A stretch of 64,000 bases of DNA from Desulfosporosinus nitroreducens (GCF_023897015.1 NZ_JAMHFY010000001.1:310001-374000), one strand, 5' to 3'; positions 8,724 through 17,674 are shown, numbered from the stretch's first letter. Notes: generated from the sequence alone by a model not told the origin. Made by a program: numbers and translations.

Positions 8724-8737
8724 CATAGAGCTCTATG
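8724..8737. repeat. 14-bp perfect palindrome CATAGAGCTCTATG upstream of pilM
   Basis: The palindrome lies in the gap between the Ig-like protein gene and pilM. It could be a protein-binding site or a short hairpin in the operon transcript. No flanking T run is present, so it is not a clear terminator. Confidence 0.4.
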
Positions 8738-8768
8738 CCAAAGGATATTTTAGGATACTTTGTACTTA

Positions 8769-11054
8769 TTATAGTTCCCATTCCCGAATAATTCCGCCAT
8801 TAATCGGTAAAACCTTTAACAAATACGACCCAGACAAAGAGTTGTTGTTAGTATTAAGGGTAGCCGAGATTATACTGGTTCCTGCAGAGATTCCGGTGAC
8901 TAAGACTTTATTTTCGTCAATATCTCCGATAGCTGCAACTGAGCTAACACTGCTAAACCATTTAACTCTATCGGTAACATCAGTGCTTGTTCCGTCACTA
9001 TACTTCAAATGGGCGGTAAATGGTTGAGTATCTCCAACAAAGATGGCATTCATCATCGGCACCGGTGCTGGTTTAACGATTAAAGTCGTAACCATACTCA
9101 GGTCCATAACTTCAAGGGTAGCGGAAGCCGTGATGCTCACTCCATTTATGATATAAGTTGCTGAAATTATACAGGTTCCTGCACTTATACCTGTGGCTAA
9201 GCCACTTGATGAATCAATTGTTGCAATATTTGGTTGATCGCAGGACCATTCCATAAATTCCGTTACTACTTCTTTTTCCTTTCCTTCAAAATCAGTGAGT
9301 ATCGCTTGATACTGTTGTTTGGAGCCTAATAAAATCCATGAAAAAGCGGGCTCAATACTTAGTGTCGGCAACGCTACTGTAAGCTGAGCCTCAGCTGTAA
9401 GGCTCACGCCATTAATCAAATAGGTTCCCGTAATTTTACAGGTTCCCCCTCCCTTACTAGTGGCTAATCCAGACGATTCAATAGTTGCTACACTCGAACT
9501 GTTGCTTGACCATGTTACTGATTCTGTTACATCTGCGGTCCCGTCTGAATCTTCAAGGATAGCCTTAAATGCCTGGGTAGAACCTAAAGGTATAATGACG
9601 CTTTCGGGATCAATTCTAAGGGTCGGGGATATTACTGTAAGCTGCGACGTATCTGTGTAGGTAACATTATTAATTGTATACTCCCCTGTAATTAGACAGG
9701 TTCCCAAACCAGTACTTGTTGCCAAACCACTTGGGTCAATCGTTGCTACACTCGGATCACTGCTTGACCACTTTACTTGTGGTACTCCACTTGTTATTAG
9801 ACTTGTTAAGTCATTATCACTGCTATCAATATTTAACTGGTTAACTTGTATCCCAATTTGATTTCCAATCACTCGACCATAAATATTCAGATACGTGCCA
9901 TTCATAGTAATAGTACCATTGGGTGCGTAAACCATTCCCTTTAGATTTACACTGTTATTACCTATTTTTATATTACCGTTTTTCGAATAAAGGCTAACAG
10001 GAGCATCATTCATGATAGATAAAGTGGTGGAATTAATCGTTATATCTCCCGTTGCCACGATAGGACCTATCCCTGAAAAGTCATTACAATTTATTGTTAA
10101 ATTACCATCAACATAAATTGGAGAATTTAAATAAATGTTAGTATCATTATAGGTTTTATTTCCATTATAAGTTTGTCCAGTCGCCTGAGCCATCGCTATG
10201 ATTGCATTACCAATATCCGGCATAACTATAGACGAAGCATTCTGAACTACCTTACCAATATGAATATCATTCATATTACCATTCAGTTGCACCGTTGTTA
10301 CAGCCTCACAAGTTTGGGATATATTAAGCTTATAAACAGATGCGATAAAGTCTCTATTCGAATGAGTGCTACCCTTTATGTTAATATCAGTGCCATTTAA
10401 TGCCAATGTCGAAGCAGAACTTCCTGAAAAAATCGTATAGTTTAAGGCTTCAGGAATAATAATAGCCGGTTCATCGGATATAGGGGTTGTATTTCCTTGT
10501 GAATCCGTAAAGAGAGCTTGAAACTTTTGGGTAGAATTTAATAGAATCGTTGCTTCCGGCGGGATAACATTGAGTACAGCCTCATTACCTATAACAGTAA
10601 AAGTACCGGATACTGTAACATTACCCTTGCCAGGATTACCATATACTTTAACCGTCCACTTTCCGGGGTATGCACAGCTAAGATCTAAAGTCGCATAAGT
10701 ATTAGCAGGCCCTTTAGGTATTGTTACGTAAGTTTGAAACGTTTGATTGTTACTAGGATTAAACAAGGTTACTTGCACGGGAATCTCCTGATTAACTTCA
10801 GGAGATTGAGCATTGCCTTTATTAACAGCATAAATATAGATCGGGAAAACCTGACCAGCACTGACAACTAGCTTACTAATATCTTCTTTCTTAGTAAAGT
10901 CGTCACTGCTCTGAATCGAAAAGGTTTTAGTCGAATTCCCCCCGTTCCCATTATCATCACTGTTCGCAGTGGCAAAAACTAAAGTGCCTAAAAGGACAAC
11001 GAATATTAAAGCTAGTCCAACAAATAGGGCTAAGTGATTCTTTCTCTTTTTCAT
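8769..11054 (-). CDS. Secreted Ig-like (BIG_2) surface protein with inserted beta-helix-like domain, pilus operon
   Basis: The 761-residue protein has a signal peptide or membrane anchor (basic start, hydrophobic residues 8-29, ATA near 28-30) and no prepilin motif. Residues about 160-198 match the first half of a BIG_2 repeat, and about 425-475 (VKWSSSDPSVATIDPSGLAT) match the second half. Between them lies a Gly/Asn-rich segment (SPIYVDGNLTINCN, NIKIGNNSVNLKGMVYAPNG) resembling the DUF7305/polymer-forming beta-helix seen in PilX-like proteins. Three full BIG_2 repeats follow (about 476-562, 563-652, 655-755). Its place among minor pilins and pilM suggests a pilus-associated adhesin or tip protein; that role is inference. 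Confidence 0.75.
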   Translation of the reverse strand: MKKRKNHLALFVGLALIFVVLLGTLVFATANSDDNGNGGNSTKTFSIQSSDDFTKKEDISKLVVSAGQVFPIYIYAVNKGNAQSPEVNQEIPVQVTLFNPSNNQTFQTYVTIPKGPANTYATLDLSCAYPGKWTVKVYGNPGKGNVTVSGTFTVIGNEAVLNVIPPEATILLNSTQKFQALFTDSQGNTTPISDEPAIIIPEALNYTIFSGSSASTLALNGTDINIKGSTHSNRDFIASVYKLNISQTCEAVTTVQLNGNMNDIHIGKVVQNASSIVMPDIGNAIIAMAQATGQTYNGNKTYNDTNIYLNSPIYVDGNLTINCNDFSGIGPIVATGDITINSTTLSIMNDAPVSLYSKNGNIKIGNNSVNLKGMVYAPNGTITMNGTYLNIYGRVIGNQIGIQVNQLNIDSSDNDLTSLITSGVPQVKWSSSDPSVATIDPSGLATSTGLGTCLITGEYTINNVTYTDTSQLTVISPTLRIDPESVIIPLGSTQAFKAILEDSDGTADVTESVTWSSNSSSVATIESSGLATSKGGGTCKITGTYLINGVSLTAEAQLTVALPTLSIEPAFSWILLGSKQQYQAILTDFEGKEKEVVTEFMEWSCDQPNIATIDSSSGLATGISAGTCIISATYIINGVSITASATLEVMDLSMVTTLIVKPAPVPMMNAIFVGDTQPFTAHLKYSDGTSTDVTDRVKWFSSVSSVAAIGDIDENKVLVTGISAGTSIISATLNTNNNSLSGSYLLKVLPINGGIIREWEL

Positions 11055-11208
11055 TTAACACCTCCCTAAATCCCAGGTCCCTAGTTTAACCTAAGCAATA
11101 CTCGAGGGTTCACATATTTAGTTGTTCTAAGGATTTAATACAAAACATACTGAAAAAGCGATCATTGACTCTTGGTAATGTAAATATTAAAACTTCAGTA
11201 TTCTACGC

Positions 11209-11673
11209 TTAAGGTGTATCCATGCTCATTTTAAAGGCGTATTCTTTTTTCAGTTTTCTTAAGATTCGGTTTTTATCATCTTTACTTGGGTAATACCCCT
11301 CACAGGTTGCCGTAATATTATACACCTGATCTGAATCTAGATTGGAATTAAAGTTTTGATTTGGATCAGGACTAACTGACACAGTAACTTCAAATTCTCC
11401 TCGATAAGCTGGTCCAAAAGGACTTGGCTTTTTTATCGTTATCGTAGTATCCGTATAATTCCCTTTCTTCACCGCATCAACCACAGCATTAACCATAACA
11501 GCAATTCCATAGGTTGTTCCTGCATCAGCCAAGTAGTATGCTTTTAATGCTTTTTCCTCAGTCGTTTGCATTTTAAACTGATTATTGACTAAGGAAAAAA
11601 GAATACCTGATATAAGGAGTAAGACCATTACAGCCACAACAGCTGTCAACATGGCAGAACCGCGCTCTCTCAT
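11209..11673 (-). CDS. Minor pilin, PilX-like
   Basis: The protein has 154 residues. It starts MRERGSAMLTAVVAVMVLL, a short basic leader then one hydrophobic helix, and continues LADAGTTYGIAVMVNAVVD, the AYYLADAG signature common to PilX and GspK-like minor pilins. The residue at +5 after the Gly is Thr, not Glu, as is frequent in this subclass. It lies 12 nt after the PilW-like gene and upstream of the Ig-like surface protein, so it probably belongs to the minor pilin set that primes or caps the pilus. Confidence 0.75.
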   Translation of the reverse strand: MRERGSAMLTAVVAVMVLLLISGILFSLVNNQFKMQTTEEKALKAYYLADAGTTYGIAVMVNAVVDAVKKGNYTDTTITIKKPSPFGPAYRGEFEVTVSVSPDPNQNFNSNLDSDQVYNITATCEGYYPSKDDKNRILRKLKKEYAFKMSMDTP

Positions 11674-11685
11674 AGTTTCCTCCCT

Positions 11686-12276
11686 CTAGTATAAGCGCAT
11701 ATAAGAGACAAGTTCATAAGTTCTGTTGATACTTGTATCCTCTGCAATTAAAACAATCTTAACAAGCCTTGGATTAATTTCGTCCTGAGTTAGAATTAAT
11801 GACTTAATCTGATCTGAAATTAGATGATCATTCCTATTCCCATCCCGATACCACAATTTATGATTTTGTTTATCAAAAAAAATCACTGTCCCATCAGGAG
11901 GGGAAAGTTTTCCGGTTAGGGAATCTATCGGAGGATTTTCATTGATTAAGCAATAATTAGTCGAAGTAGAGGAATAGATATAAACTCCGCTGTTGTACCC
12001 TTTTTTGGTTGTACTGTCTCTTGGTTTATCCCCATATGAGTAAGTTTTATTTGGAACGAGACGCATCTCATCTAAAATATGCATCATGGCCGACCGAGCG
12101 TTGTGATCAAGGTCATTTTGTTTGCTGGCATTGTTATATAATCTAATCTCAGAGCGCATCAATTGAGAGACATAAAGCATTAGAAAGCCAAAGATCGTTA
12201 TGGCAATCATTAGCTCTAATAAAGTAAACCCAGTGTTTTTAAAACCATCTCTCTGATCAAAGAACCTATTTTTCAT
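11686..12276 (-). CDS. Minor pilin, PilW/GspJ-like
   Basis: The protein is about 196 residues from the ATG at 12276. NTGFTLLELMIAITIFGFLMLYV gives a clear class III prepilin signal (cleavage after Gly, Glu at +5). The C-terminal half (VIFFDKQNHKLWYRDGNRND, LVKIVLIAED) is the beta-rich domain of PilW/GspJ pseudopilins. The chosen start overlaps the end of the preceding gene by 11 nt (ATGAAAAATAG); an ATG 33 nt upstream is possible but leaves a long leader. It needs a prepilin peptidase encoded elsewhere. Confidence 0.8.
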   Translation of the reverse strand: MKNRFFDQRDGFKNTGFTLLELMIAITIFGFLMLYVSQLMRSEIRLYNNASKQNDLDHNARSAMMHILDEMRLVPNKTYSYGDKPRDSTTKKGYNSGVYIYSSTSTNYCLINENPPIDSLTGKLSPPDGTVIFFDKQNHKLWYRDGNRNDHLISDQIKSLILTQDEINPRLVKIVLIAEDTSINRTYELVSYMRLY

Positions 12277-12637
12277 CGTAGTTGTACCTGTAGTTATACA
12301 TTTCAACATCGGAAATATTCGGTGAGTTAACAGAAGCAGTAACTTTAAAAGGGGTTAAGCCTCGTGGCAGCAGCTCAGGAATATGAACGTCTAAACTAGC
12401 TTTTGCAGTAATTCTGCCACTTGTTAAGTCCTCATTCTCCCCTTCTAAGGCTGCTTCTAAGGCTGCTTCCATCGCCCCAGCAGCAAAGAAGACCATTTGC
12501 TGGCGTAATTCTTGTTGACCGAGGAAACGATAGGATAGAGAATTGCTTTGTGCTACAAAAACTGTCCCCATAAGTAAAATGGTGATAGCTATGACAACTT
12601 CTAAGATTGTCATACCGTCTTCCTTATTAGTTTTCAT
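12266..12637 (-). CDS. Minor pilin, PilV/GspI-like
   Basis: This short pseudopilin of 123 residues begins MKTNKEDGMTILEVVIAITILLMG, with Gly then Met at +1 and Glu at +5, a canonical processing site. The helix continues into VFVAQSNSLSYRFLGQQELRQQ, like PilV/GspI. The C-terminal domain is small. It carries a repeated AALEAALEGE stretch. It lies between the GspH-like and PilW-like genes, the usual minor pilin order. Confidence 0.78.
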   Translation of the reverse strand: MKTNKEDGMTILEVVIAITILLMGTVFVAQSNSLSYRFLGQQELRQQMVFFAAGAMEAALEAALEGENEDLTSGRITAKASLDVHIPELLPRGLTPFKVTASVNSPNISDVEMYNYRYNYDEK

Positions 12638-12685
12638 CCTTAGCCCTCCAAATCACGCTTTAGTCTTAAAGTATTGGATGAAAGC

Positions 12686-13258
12686 TTATTCCCAACTAAT
12701 CTTAACACTCAAATCCTCTGATGTTAGGCCGATACTAACACTTTGACGGGACTTACGAGAATTAGACAAGATGATACTAACCGGGCTAACCTGAAGAAAA
12801 CCCTTTCTATCAAAAACTAAACATTTATCATAGAGCGGAATGTTGTTAATAACATTTCCATCCGCTGTTGTGGTGGGGATATCTTTAAGCCCTTCATTGC
12901 TCAGATCACTAAAATCAAACTTTATTCCCGAATCAAATCTTTGTGGATTCTCTATTACAGCATACTCATACTCACGAGAGCTATTATTTTTAATCACATG
13001 GAATGTTTGAACACTTTTTGAATTAAACATTACATAAACTTCTGTTCGCCGATCCATAGCATATTGTTTGGCATTGCGTAATTGCACTGCTACTATTTGA
13101 GCCGAAGATTCCAGATGATAATGATCAGTAACTCCTTGATACTTGGGAACAGTTACCATTGCCAGTATCCCAACCACTGCAATAACTAGCATTATCTCTA
13201 TTAAAGTAAATCCTAAGTTACTTTTCTTATAACATTCGAAACTACCGGACGTGTCCAC
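12686..13258 (-). CDS. Minor pilin, GspH/FimT-like
   Basis: The 190-residue protein carries NLGFTLIEIMLVIAVVGILAMVTVPKY, a textbook prepilin cleavage site and transmembrane N-terminus with the conserved Pro. The LRNAKQYAMDRRTEVYVMFN segment is the GspH/FimT signature. Start is GTG at 13258, with GGAGG 7 nt upstream. The overlapping ATG two bases earlier is in a different frame. It is the first of a run of minor pilins that follow pilC. Confidence 0.8.
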   Translation of the reverse strand: MDTSGSFECYKKSNLGFTLIEIMLVIAVVGILAMVTVPKYQGVTDHYHLESSAQIVAVQLRNAKQYAMDRRTEVYVMFNSKSVQTFHVIKNNSSREYEYAVIENPQRFDSGIKFDFSDLSNEGLKDIPTTTADGNVINNIPLYDKCLVFDRKGFLQVSPVSIILSNSRKSRQSVSIGLTSEDLSVKISWE

Positions 13259-13319
13259 ATGACGCCCTCCAAGCTTAATTTGTTGAGGAATTAAATATTA
13301 AGTACTTTAAATAATTGAC

Positions 13320-14543
13320 TTATTGACCCCCGGCACCTCCACCGACCCCACTCGCCATATTGAATATAGGTAAGGCAATAGCAATGATTAGCCCCCCAGC
13401 AAAGACTCCAATAATGATCGTAAAGATCGGTTCGACCAAAGCCACTAAACGTGCCAGCCCAATCTCAACTCGCTTATCATAGTGATTAGCTACTTCGACC
13501 ATTAGTTCCTCCAAACGTCCTGTTTCTTCCCCAATAGACATCATTTGTATAATGAGAGGGTCAAAGAAAGGCTCTTGTCCGAAGGCTAAGGCCATAGTCT
13601 CTCCTTTAATAATTCGGTCTTTTGAACGGACAATCGCTAAACGAGGAACTTCGTTGCCCACGATATTTTCTAGAGAATTTAAAATCGGCACAATAGGAAT
13701 AGCAGAATGTAAAAACAAGGCTAGAGTTCTAGAGAAACGGGCAATAACTACATCTTTTATGTTTTTGCCCAAAAGAGGAGTTCTTAGCAGAAAAGAATGC
13801 AGGTAAAAAAGGTACTTAGGAATCTTAAATACCCTGGCTAAAAGCACAGCGAGGGCTAGAAAACCTAGCAAGAGGTATATTCCATGACTCTGTAAAAAAT
13901 CAGCTGTGTCAACAATCATCTGAGTTGCCAATGGCAGGCTTTGACCATTCCCTTTCATAAGTTCAGTGATCTCAGGAAGAATAAAATTCATAAACATGAC
14001 AATAAGTCCGACAAGGACAATTAACATAGTCAAAGGGTAAATTGCCGCACTTGTAATCTTCTTTTGAATAAAATTTTCCCGTTCATAGTATTCTGCCATA
14101 TTAGACAGGACAGAGTCCAAGTTTCCGCTTTCCTCACCGACACTGACAATATTAATTAAAAGTTCCGGTAAAGCCCCTTGGCATTCTCGCATGGCCGCAG
14201 ATAATGAACTACCCCGACTAACACTGCGATGAATGATTCCAATGACCTCTTTCAAACGCCGATCCTCCATCTGAGAATGAAGAATGTCCAATCCCCTGAC
14301 TAAATTGGCTCCCGATCGTATCATCATCGACATTTGCGTGCAAAAAGCAGAAATAGCTTCATGCTTCACCTTAGGTTTGAATTTCTTAGAGAGCAACCCA
14401 CTCAGCGAGGACGATTTTTCTAGAAAGATAACTTGCCAGCCATTCTCGCTTATCTGCCGTCTGGCAGCCTCTAGATCCGCCGCTTCTAATGCTCCTTCAG
14501 TCACCCGTGTTTCTTCATTAATTACTTTATAGCGAAATTGCAT
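13320..14543 (-). CDS. pilC: Type IV pilus inner-membrane platform protein PilC/GspF family
   Basis: The protein has 407 residues. An N-terminal RYKVINEETRVTEGALEA segment is followed by two GspF domains: about 70-195 (FCTQMSMMIRSGANLVRGLDIL, VGEESGNLDSVLSNMAEYYE) and about 270-395 (FSRTLALFLHSAIPIVPIL, IGEETGRLEELMVEVANHYD). There are three membrane helices, near 170, 220 and 375. PilC is the membrane platform turned by PilB during pilus extension. The C-terminus is Gly-rich (GVGGGAGGQ). It lies 19 nt after pilB. Confidence 0.93.
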   Translation of the reverse strand: MQFRYKVINEETRVTEGALEAADLEAARRQISENGWQVIFLEKSSSLSGLLSKKFKPKVKHEAISAFCTQMSMMIRSGANLVRGLDILHSQMEDRRLKEVIGIIHRSVSRGSSLSAAMRECQGALPELLINIVSVGEESGNLDSVLSNMAEYYERENFIQKKITSAAIYPLTMLIVLVGLIVMFMNFILPEITELMKGNGQSLPLATQMIVDTADFLQSHGIYLLLGFLALAVLLARVFKIPKYLFYLHSFLLRTPLLGKNIKDVVIARFSRTLALFLHSAIPIVPILNSLENIVGNEVPRLAIVRSKDRIIKGETMALAFGQEPFFDPLIIQMMSIGEETGRLEELMVEVANHYDKRVEIGLARLVALVEPIFTIIIGVFAGGLIIAIALPIFNMASGVGGGAGGQ

Positions 14544-14562
14544 TCCTGCCGTTCACCTCAGA

Positions 14563-16278
14563 TTATTCATTCACATAAGTCACCCTTAGAAGTTCATCCA
14601 AGGTTGTAATTCCATCTAATACCAGTCTTGCGGCCGCCTGCTTGAGAGTCGTCATCCCCTGCTTAATCGCATAGTCTCTTAATTCATCCGCTGTTGCTCG
14701 CTGGTCAATAAGCTGTCTATGCCCCGCGGTAATTGGCATCATTTCAAAAATAGCAATTCGGCCTTTATATCCGCTCTTATTGCAGTAAATACACCCCTGC
14801 CCTTTTTTTAACACAAAAGGGGTTTCATTAGGTATTTCCAGGATAGAATGCTCTTTTAAGCCTGCCTTATATTCAGTCGCACATTGAGGACAGATGCGCC
14901 GGACAAGTCTTTGAGATATAATTCCAATAATCGAAGCAGAGAGTAGAAAAGGCTCTATATCCATATCTACTAAACGCGTAATTGAACTGGCTGCGTCATT
15001 GGTATGAATGGTCGACAACACTAAATGCCCTGTTAATGCGGAGCGTACAGCGATTTGTGCCGTTTCATTGTCCCTCATCTCGCCCACCATGATGATGTCA
15101 GGATCTTGTCTCAAAATTGATCGGAGCCCTGTTGCAAACGTCAGTCCAGCTTTAGTGTTCACCTGCATTTGATTGATCCCTTTGAAGTTGAATTCAACAG
15201 GGTCTTCAAGCGTAACCAGGTTTTTATCCGATGTATTTAACTGGTTCAGAGCTGTATAGAGAGTTGTTGTCTTACCGCTTCCCGTTGGGCCTGTAACTAA
15301 TACGATCCCGTAAGGTCTAGAGATTAAGTCCTCAAAGACTTTCAAATCTTTGCCGACAAGTCCTAAAGCTTCTGTCTCAAGAATAGTACTTGATTTATCT
15401 AAGATACGCAAAACAACCTTTTCTCCATACATTGTGGGAGATGTGGAAACCCGAAAGTCGATCATCTTCCCCCCCACCAGATAGGAAATTCGGCCATCTT
15501 GAGGTAACCGTCGTTCCGCAATATTGAGGTCAGCCATAATTTTCACCCGGCTGACGACTGGACCTGCCATACTAATCGGAGTCCGCATAATTTCACGCAA
15601 CACGCCATCCATCCTGAAGCGCACCCGAAGTTCTTCTTCTATCGGTTCAATGTGAATATCACTGGAATGGTTATTAACGGCATTGTCAATAATTGTATTT
15701 AGAAATTTGATAATCGGGGTTGATTCCTCATCAACAACTTCCACACCGGAAACGTTAAGAGACGCCAACTGAGATGTTGCTGCAACCGGTGCCACGCCCA
15801 ATTGTTTGGCATAGTCACGGGCCGCCTTTTCCGCTTCACTTCGACCATAGAAGCGATCTATAGCCCGGAGAATATCTTCTTTTTTGGCTAAACAGGGCTT
15901 GATCATCATTCTTGAAGCTAAGCGCAAATCATCGATTCCAAAATAATCAGTCGGATCGCACATAGCCACCATAAGCTGGGCGTTGTTCATTTCCACAGGA
16001 AGAACCGTGTATTTCCGCACAACGTTCTCTGGAAGTAAACGAAGAACTTGTTCGGACACAACAACGCGATTAAGATCAATCGAAGGCAGTCCCAGCTGAC
16101 TTTGCATAGTACGCAGAATATCCTCTTCAGTGACAAGCCCTTGCTTAATTAGGACCTCGCCTAAACGAAGACCAAGAGACCTTTGCATTGCAAGAGCCTC
16201 TTCTAATTGAGTTGGAGAAATCACGCCACCAGCGATGAGTATTTCTCCAAGACGTTTGCGTTCTTGGCGTAGGGCCAT
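14563..16278 (-). CDS. pilB: Type IV pilus extension ATPase PilB/GspE family
   Basis: The protein is 571 residues from MALRQERKRLGEIL. The first 150 residues are a MshEN/GspE N-terminal domain. The hexameric ATPase core has GPTGSGKTTTLYTALNQL (Walker A), EDPVEF (Asp box), LRQDPDIIMVGEMRD (Walker B) and THTNDAASSITRL (His box). A tetracysteine zinc site CPQC...CIYC follows, typical of PilB rather than PilT. The start at 16278 is set by GGAGGAAT just upstream; an earlier in-frame start at 16368 lies in the terminator hairpin. It powers pilus assembly with pilC. Confidence 0.95.
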   Translation of the reverse strand: MALRQERKRLGEILIAGGVISPTQLEEALAMQRSLGLRLGEVLIKQGLVTEEDILRTMQSQLGLPSIDLNRVVVSEQVLRLLPENVVRKYTVLPVEMNNAQLMVAMCDPTDYFGIDDLRLASRMMIKPCLAKKEDILRAIDRFYGRSEAEKAARDYAKQLGVAPVAATSQLASLNVSGVEVVDEESTPIIKFLNTIIDNAVNNHSSDIHIEPIEEELRVRFRMDGVLREIMRTPISMAGPVVSRVKIMADLNIAERRLPQDGRISYLVGGKMIDFRVSTSPTMYGEKVVLRILDKSSTILETEALGLVGKDLKVFEDLISRPYGIVLVTGPTGSGKTTTLYTALNQLNTSDKNLVTLEDPVEFNFKGINQMQVNTKAGLTFATGLRSILRQDPDIIMVGEMRDNETAQIAVRSALTGHLVLSTIHTNDAASSITRLVDMDIEPFLLSASIIGIISQRLVRRICPQCATEYKAGLKEHSILEIPNETPFVLKKGQGCIYCNKSGYKGRIAIFEMMPITAGHRQLIDQRATADELRDYAIKQGMTTLKQAAARLVLDGITTLDELLRVTYVNE

Positions 16279-16309
16279 GGGGATTCCTCCTTTCCGAGTT
16301 ACTTTAAGA

Positions 16310-16352
16310 ATATAGGAAAAGGGTGTTTCGGTAAACACCCTTTTCCTATTTG
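16310..16352 (-). terminator. Hairpin between pilA and pilB, partial terminator
   Basis: A long inverted repeat, ATAGGAAAAGGGTGTTT / AAACACCCTTTTCCTAT with a 4-nt loop, sits between the major pilin and pilB. There is no long T tract beyond the stem. It probably lowers transcription of the machinery genes relative to the pilin or stabilises the pilA message; this is inference. Confidence 0.65.
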
Positions 16353-16375
16353 ATTGAATACTATTCAAAACAATT

Positions 16376-16864
16376 TTAAGGAGTTATTTCAACGGTCAAG
16401 TCTTTAATAATATCGCCATCATTATCATGAGCAGTTATTGTAATAGTTAATGGATCAATTTTATCAACTTCTACAACTACAGATCCTCTTTTATTTACAT
16501 CATTTTTATCGTTTGTTTTTTGTACGATTAAAGCTTCACTATCTGATGCGTTTTTAGCTACTACTTTACTGAAAGTAAAAGGATTGGTAATATCATCATT
16601 ATTAAATGCCTCTATTATGTCATTCTGAATTTCATTCTCAGTTGCTCCATTGTCCGCCCATTTTGTTATTTTATTCTGAATATATCCTTCGACTAACCGA
16701 ATGTTAGTATTCAGACCAGCAGTCTTAGCCTGAGTCTTAATCGTCCCCACCTTCGGGATCAAAACAACCGCCAGAATCCCAATTACAGCGATAACAATCA
16801 TAAGTTCGATTAAAGTAAAACCATTATCTTTTCTACGTTTGATCATCTCGTTCAACTTATTCAT
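16376..16864 (-). CDS. pilA: Major type IV pilin PilA-like
   Basis: The 162-residue prepilin has a basic leader (MNKLNEMIKRRKDNG), then FTLIELMIVIAVIGILAVVLIPKV with Glu at +5 and the conserved Pro in the helix. LNTNIRLVEGYIQNKITKW continues the amphipathic helix, followed by an acidic beta-rich C-terminal domain without cysteines. A place right before pilB, a strong hairpin downstream and a standard size suggest that this is the main structural subunit. The neighbouring pilin upstream is the alternative candidate. Confidence 0.85.
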   Translation of the reverse strand: MNKLNEMIKRRKDNGFTLIELMIVIAVIGILAVVLIPKVGTIKTQAKTAGLNTNIRLVEGYIQNKITKWADNGATENEIQNDIIEAFNNDDITNPFTFSKVVAKNASDSEALIVQKTNDKNDVNKRGSVVVEVDKIDPLTITITAHDNDGDIIKDLTVEITP

Positions 16865-17194
16865 CCTCTCTCTTATGTACTTTTTCTCTTAGTTATTTAG
16901 GTCTTTAGTCCCATTCTTCCAGGACCTTGGTCCTATTACCTTTTTTCTATATATTATCGGTTTTATTATAAGTCGTCAATAGGTATATTAACCAAAATTT
17001 ATAATTACAGAAACAAATTTCGGAATATTCACAACGCTAGTGTCTACAAATAAGCTACTTGTATACTTTAAGCATAAGACCTTAATTGAAAAAAAACAAT
17101 GCTTAAGCCCGTTAATTATTAATGCAATTTGTTCCAATTTAGAACATTATCCTTGAATTTATAACACTGTTTTCAAATTACATTCTTTGAGATG
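16865..17194 (-). other. Intergenic region between the two pilin genes
   Basis: These 330 bases hold no plausible gene on either strand. The stretch is very AT-rich. It has an 8-bp inverted repeat TTAAGCAT/ATGCTTAA with an eight-base A/T run in the loop (about 17078-17106), which could be a weak terminator of the upstream pilin. A separate promoter for pilA is likely here, but I could not pick a convincing -35/-10 pair. Confidence 0.4.
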
Positions 17195-17674
17195 TCATAA
17201 TTGTATCGTCATCTGTAATCCTTTCATCAGCTTCCCTTTTTCGTCACAGCCATATACAGCTACACTGTTGTCAGGGTGTATAATCGTTAGGACAGCGCCT
17301 TTATATACAGACGGTTCAGTTGCTGATGGTACAAGAGATTCTGACTCAGCTAACACATAGACTGCTGCGGTTAGTTCATCGATATGTGGTTCATCTGTTG
17401 CAACACCAACCTTATTTGTAATCGGATTCCTCATATCTTCAACTTCTGGGATTACTGAATCTCCAAATACTTCTCTTAATTTTATGTCTAGGGTATCAGT
17501 TGCTTCAAGGCCGTATATGGCAGTGGTGACCGATCTAAAATTAGCCTGCACCCCCGTAAGTTTCGCCGCAGTCCTAACATGCTCAACCTCTGAAAATGCC
17601 AGAACCCCCACGATCGCAATAACAATCATAAGCTCAGTAAGCGTATAACCGCCTTCTTTTCTAGTTTTAAACAT
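17195..17674 (-). CDS. Type IV pilin, atypical helix
   Basis: The protein is about 159 residues from MFKTRKEGG, placed by the G-rich site GGGGGGGAT. The signal EGGYTLTELMIVIAIVGVLAF is a valid prepilin site (Gly, then Tyr at +1, Glu at +5). Compared with the neighbouring PilA (GILAVVLIPKVGTIKTQAK) the helix reads GVLAFSEVEHVRTAAK, three residues shorter and without the conserved proline. The C-terminal domain (VLTIIHPDNSVAVYGCDEKG) has one cysteine. It is the first gene of the pilus locus and could be a second or specialised pilin. Confidence 0.75.
   Translation of the reverse strand: MFKTRKEGGYTLTELMIVIAIVGVLAFSEVEHVRTAAKLTGVQANFRSVTTAIYGLEATDTLDIKLREVFGDSVIPEVEDMRNPITNKVGVATDEPHIDELTAAVYVLAESESLVPSATEPSVYKGAVLTIIHPDNSVAVYGCDEKGKLMKGLQMTIQL

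Noticed and set aside
17105-17150. Possible sigma-54 site before pilA
   Set aside because: The best match (TGGAACAAATTGCA) has eight bases between GG and GC instead of ten.
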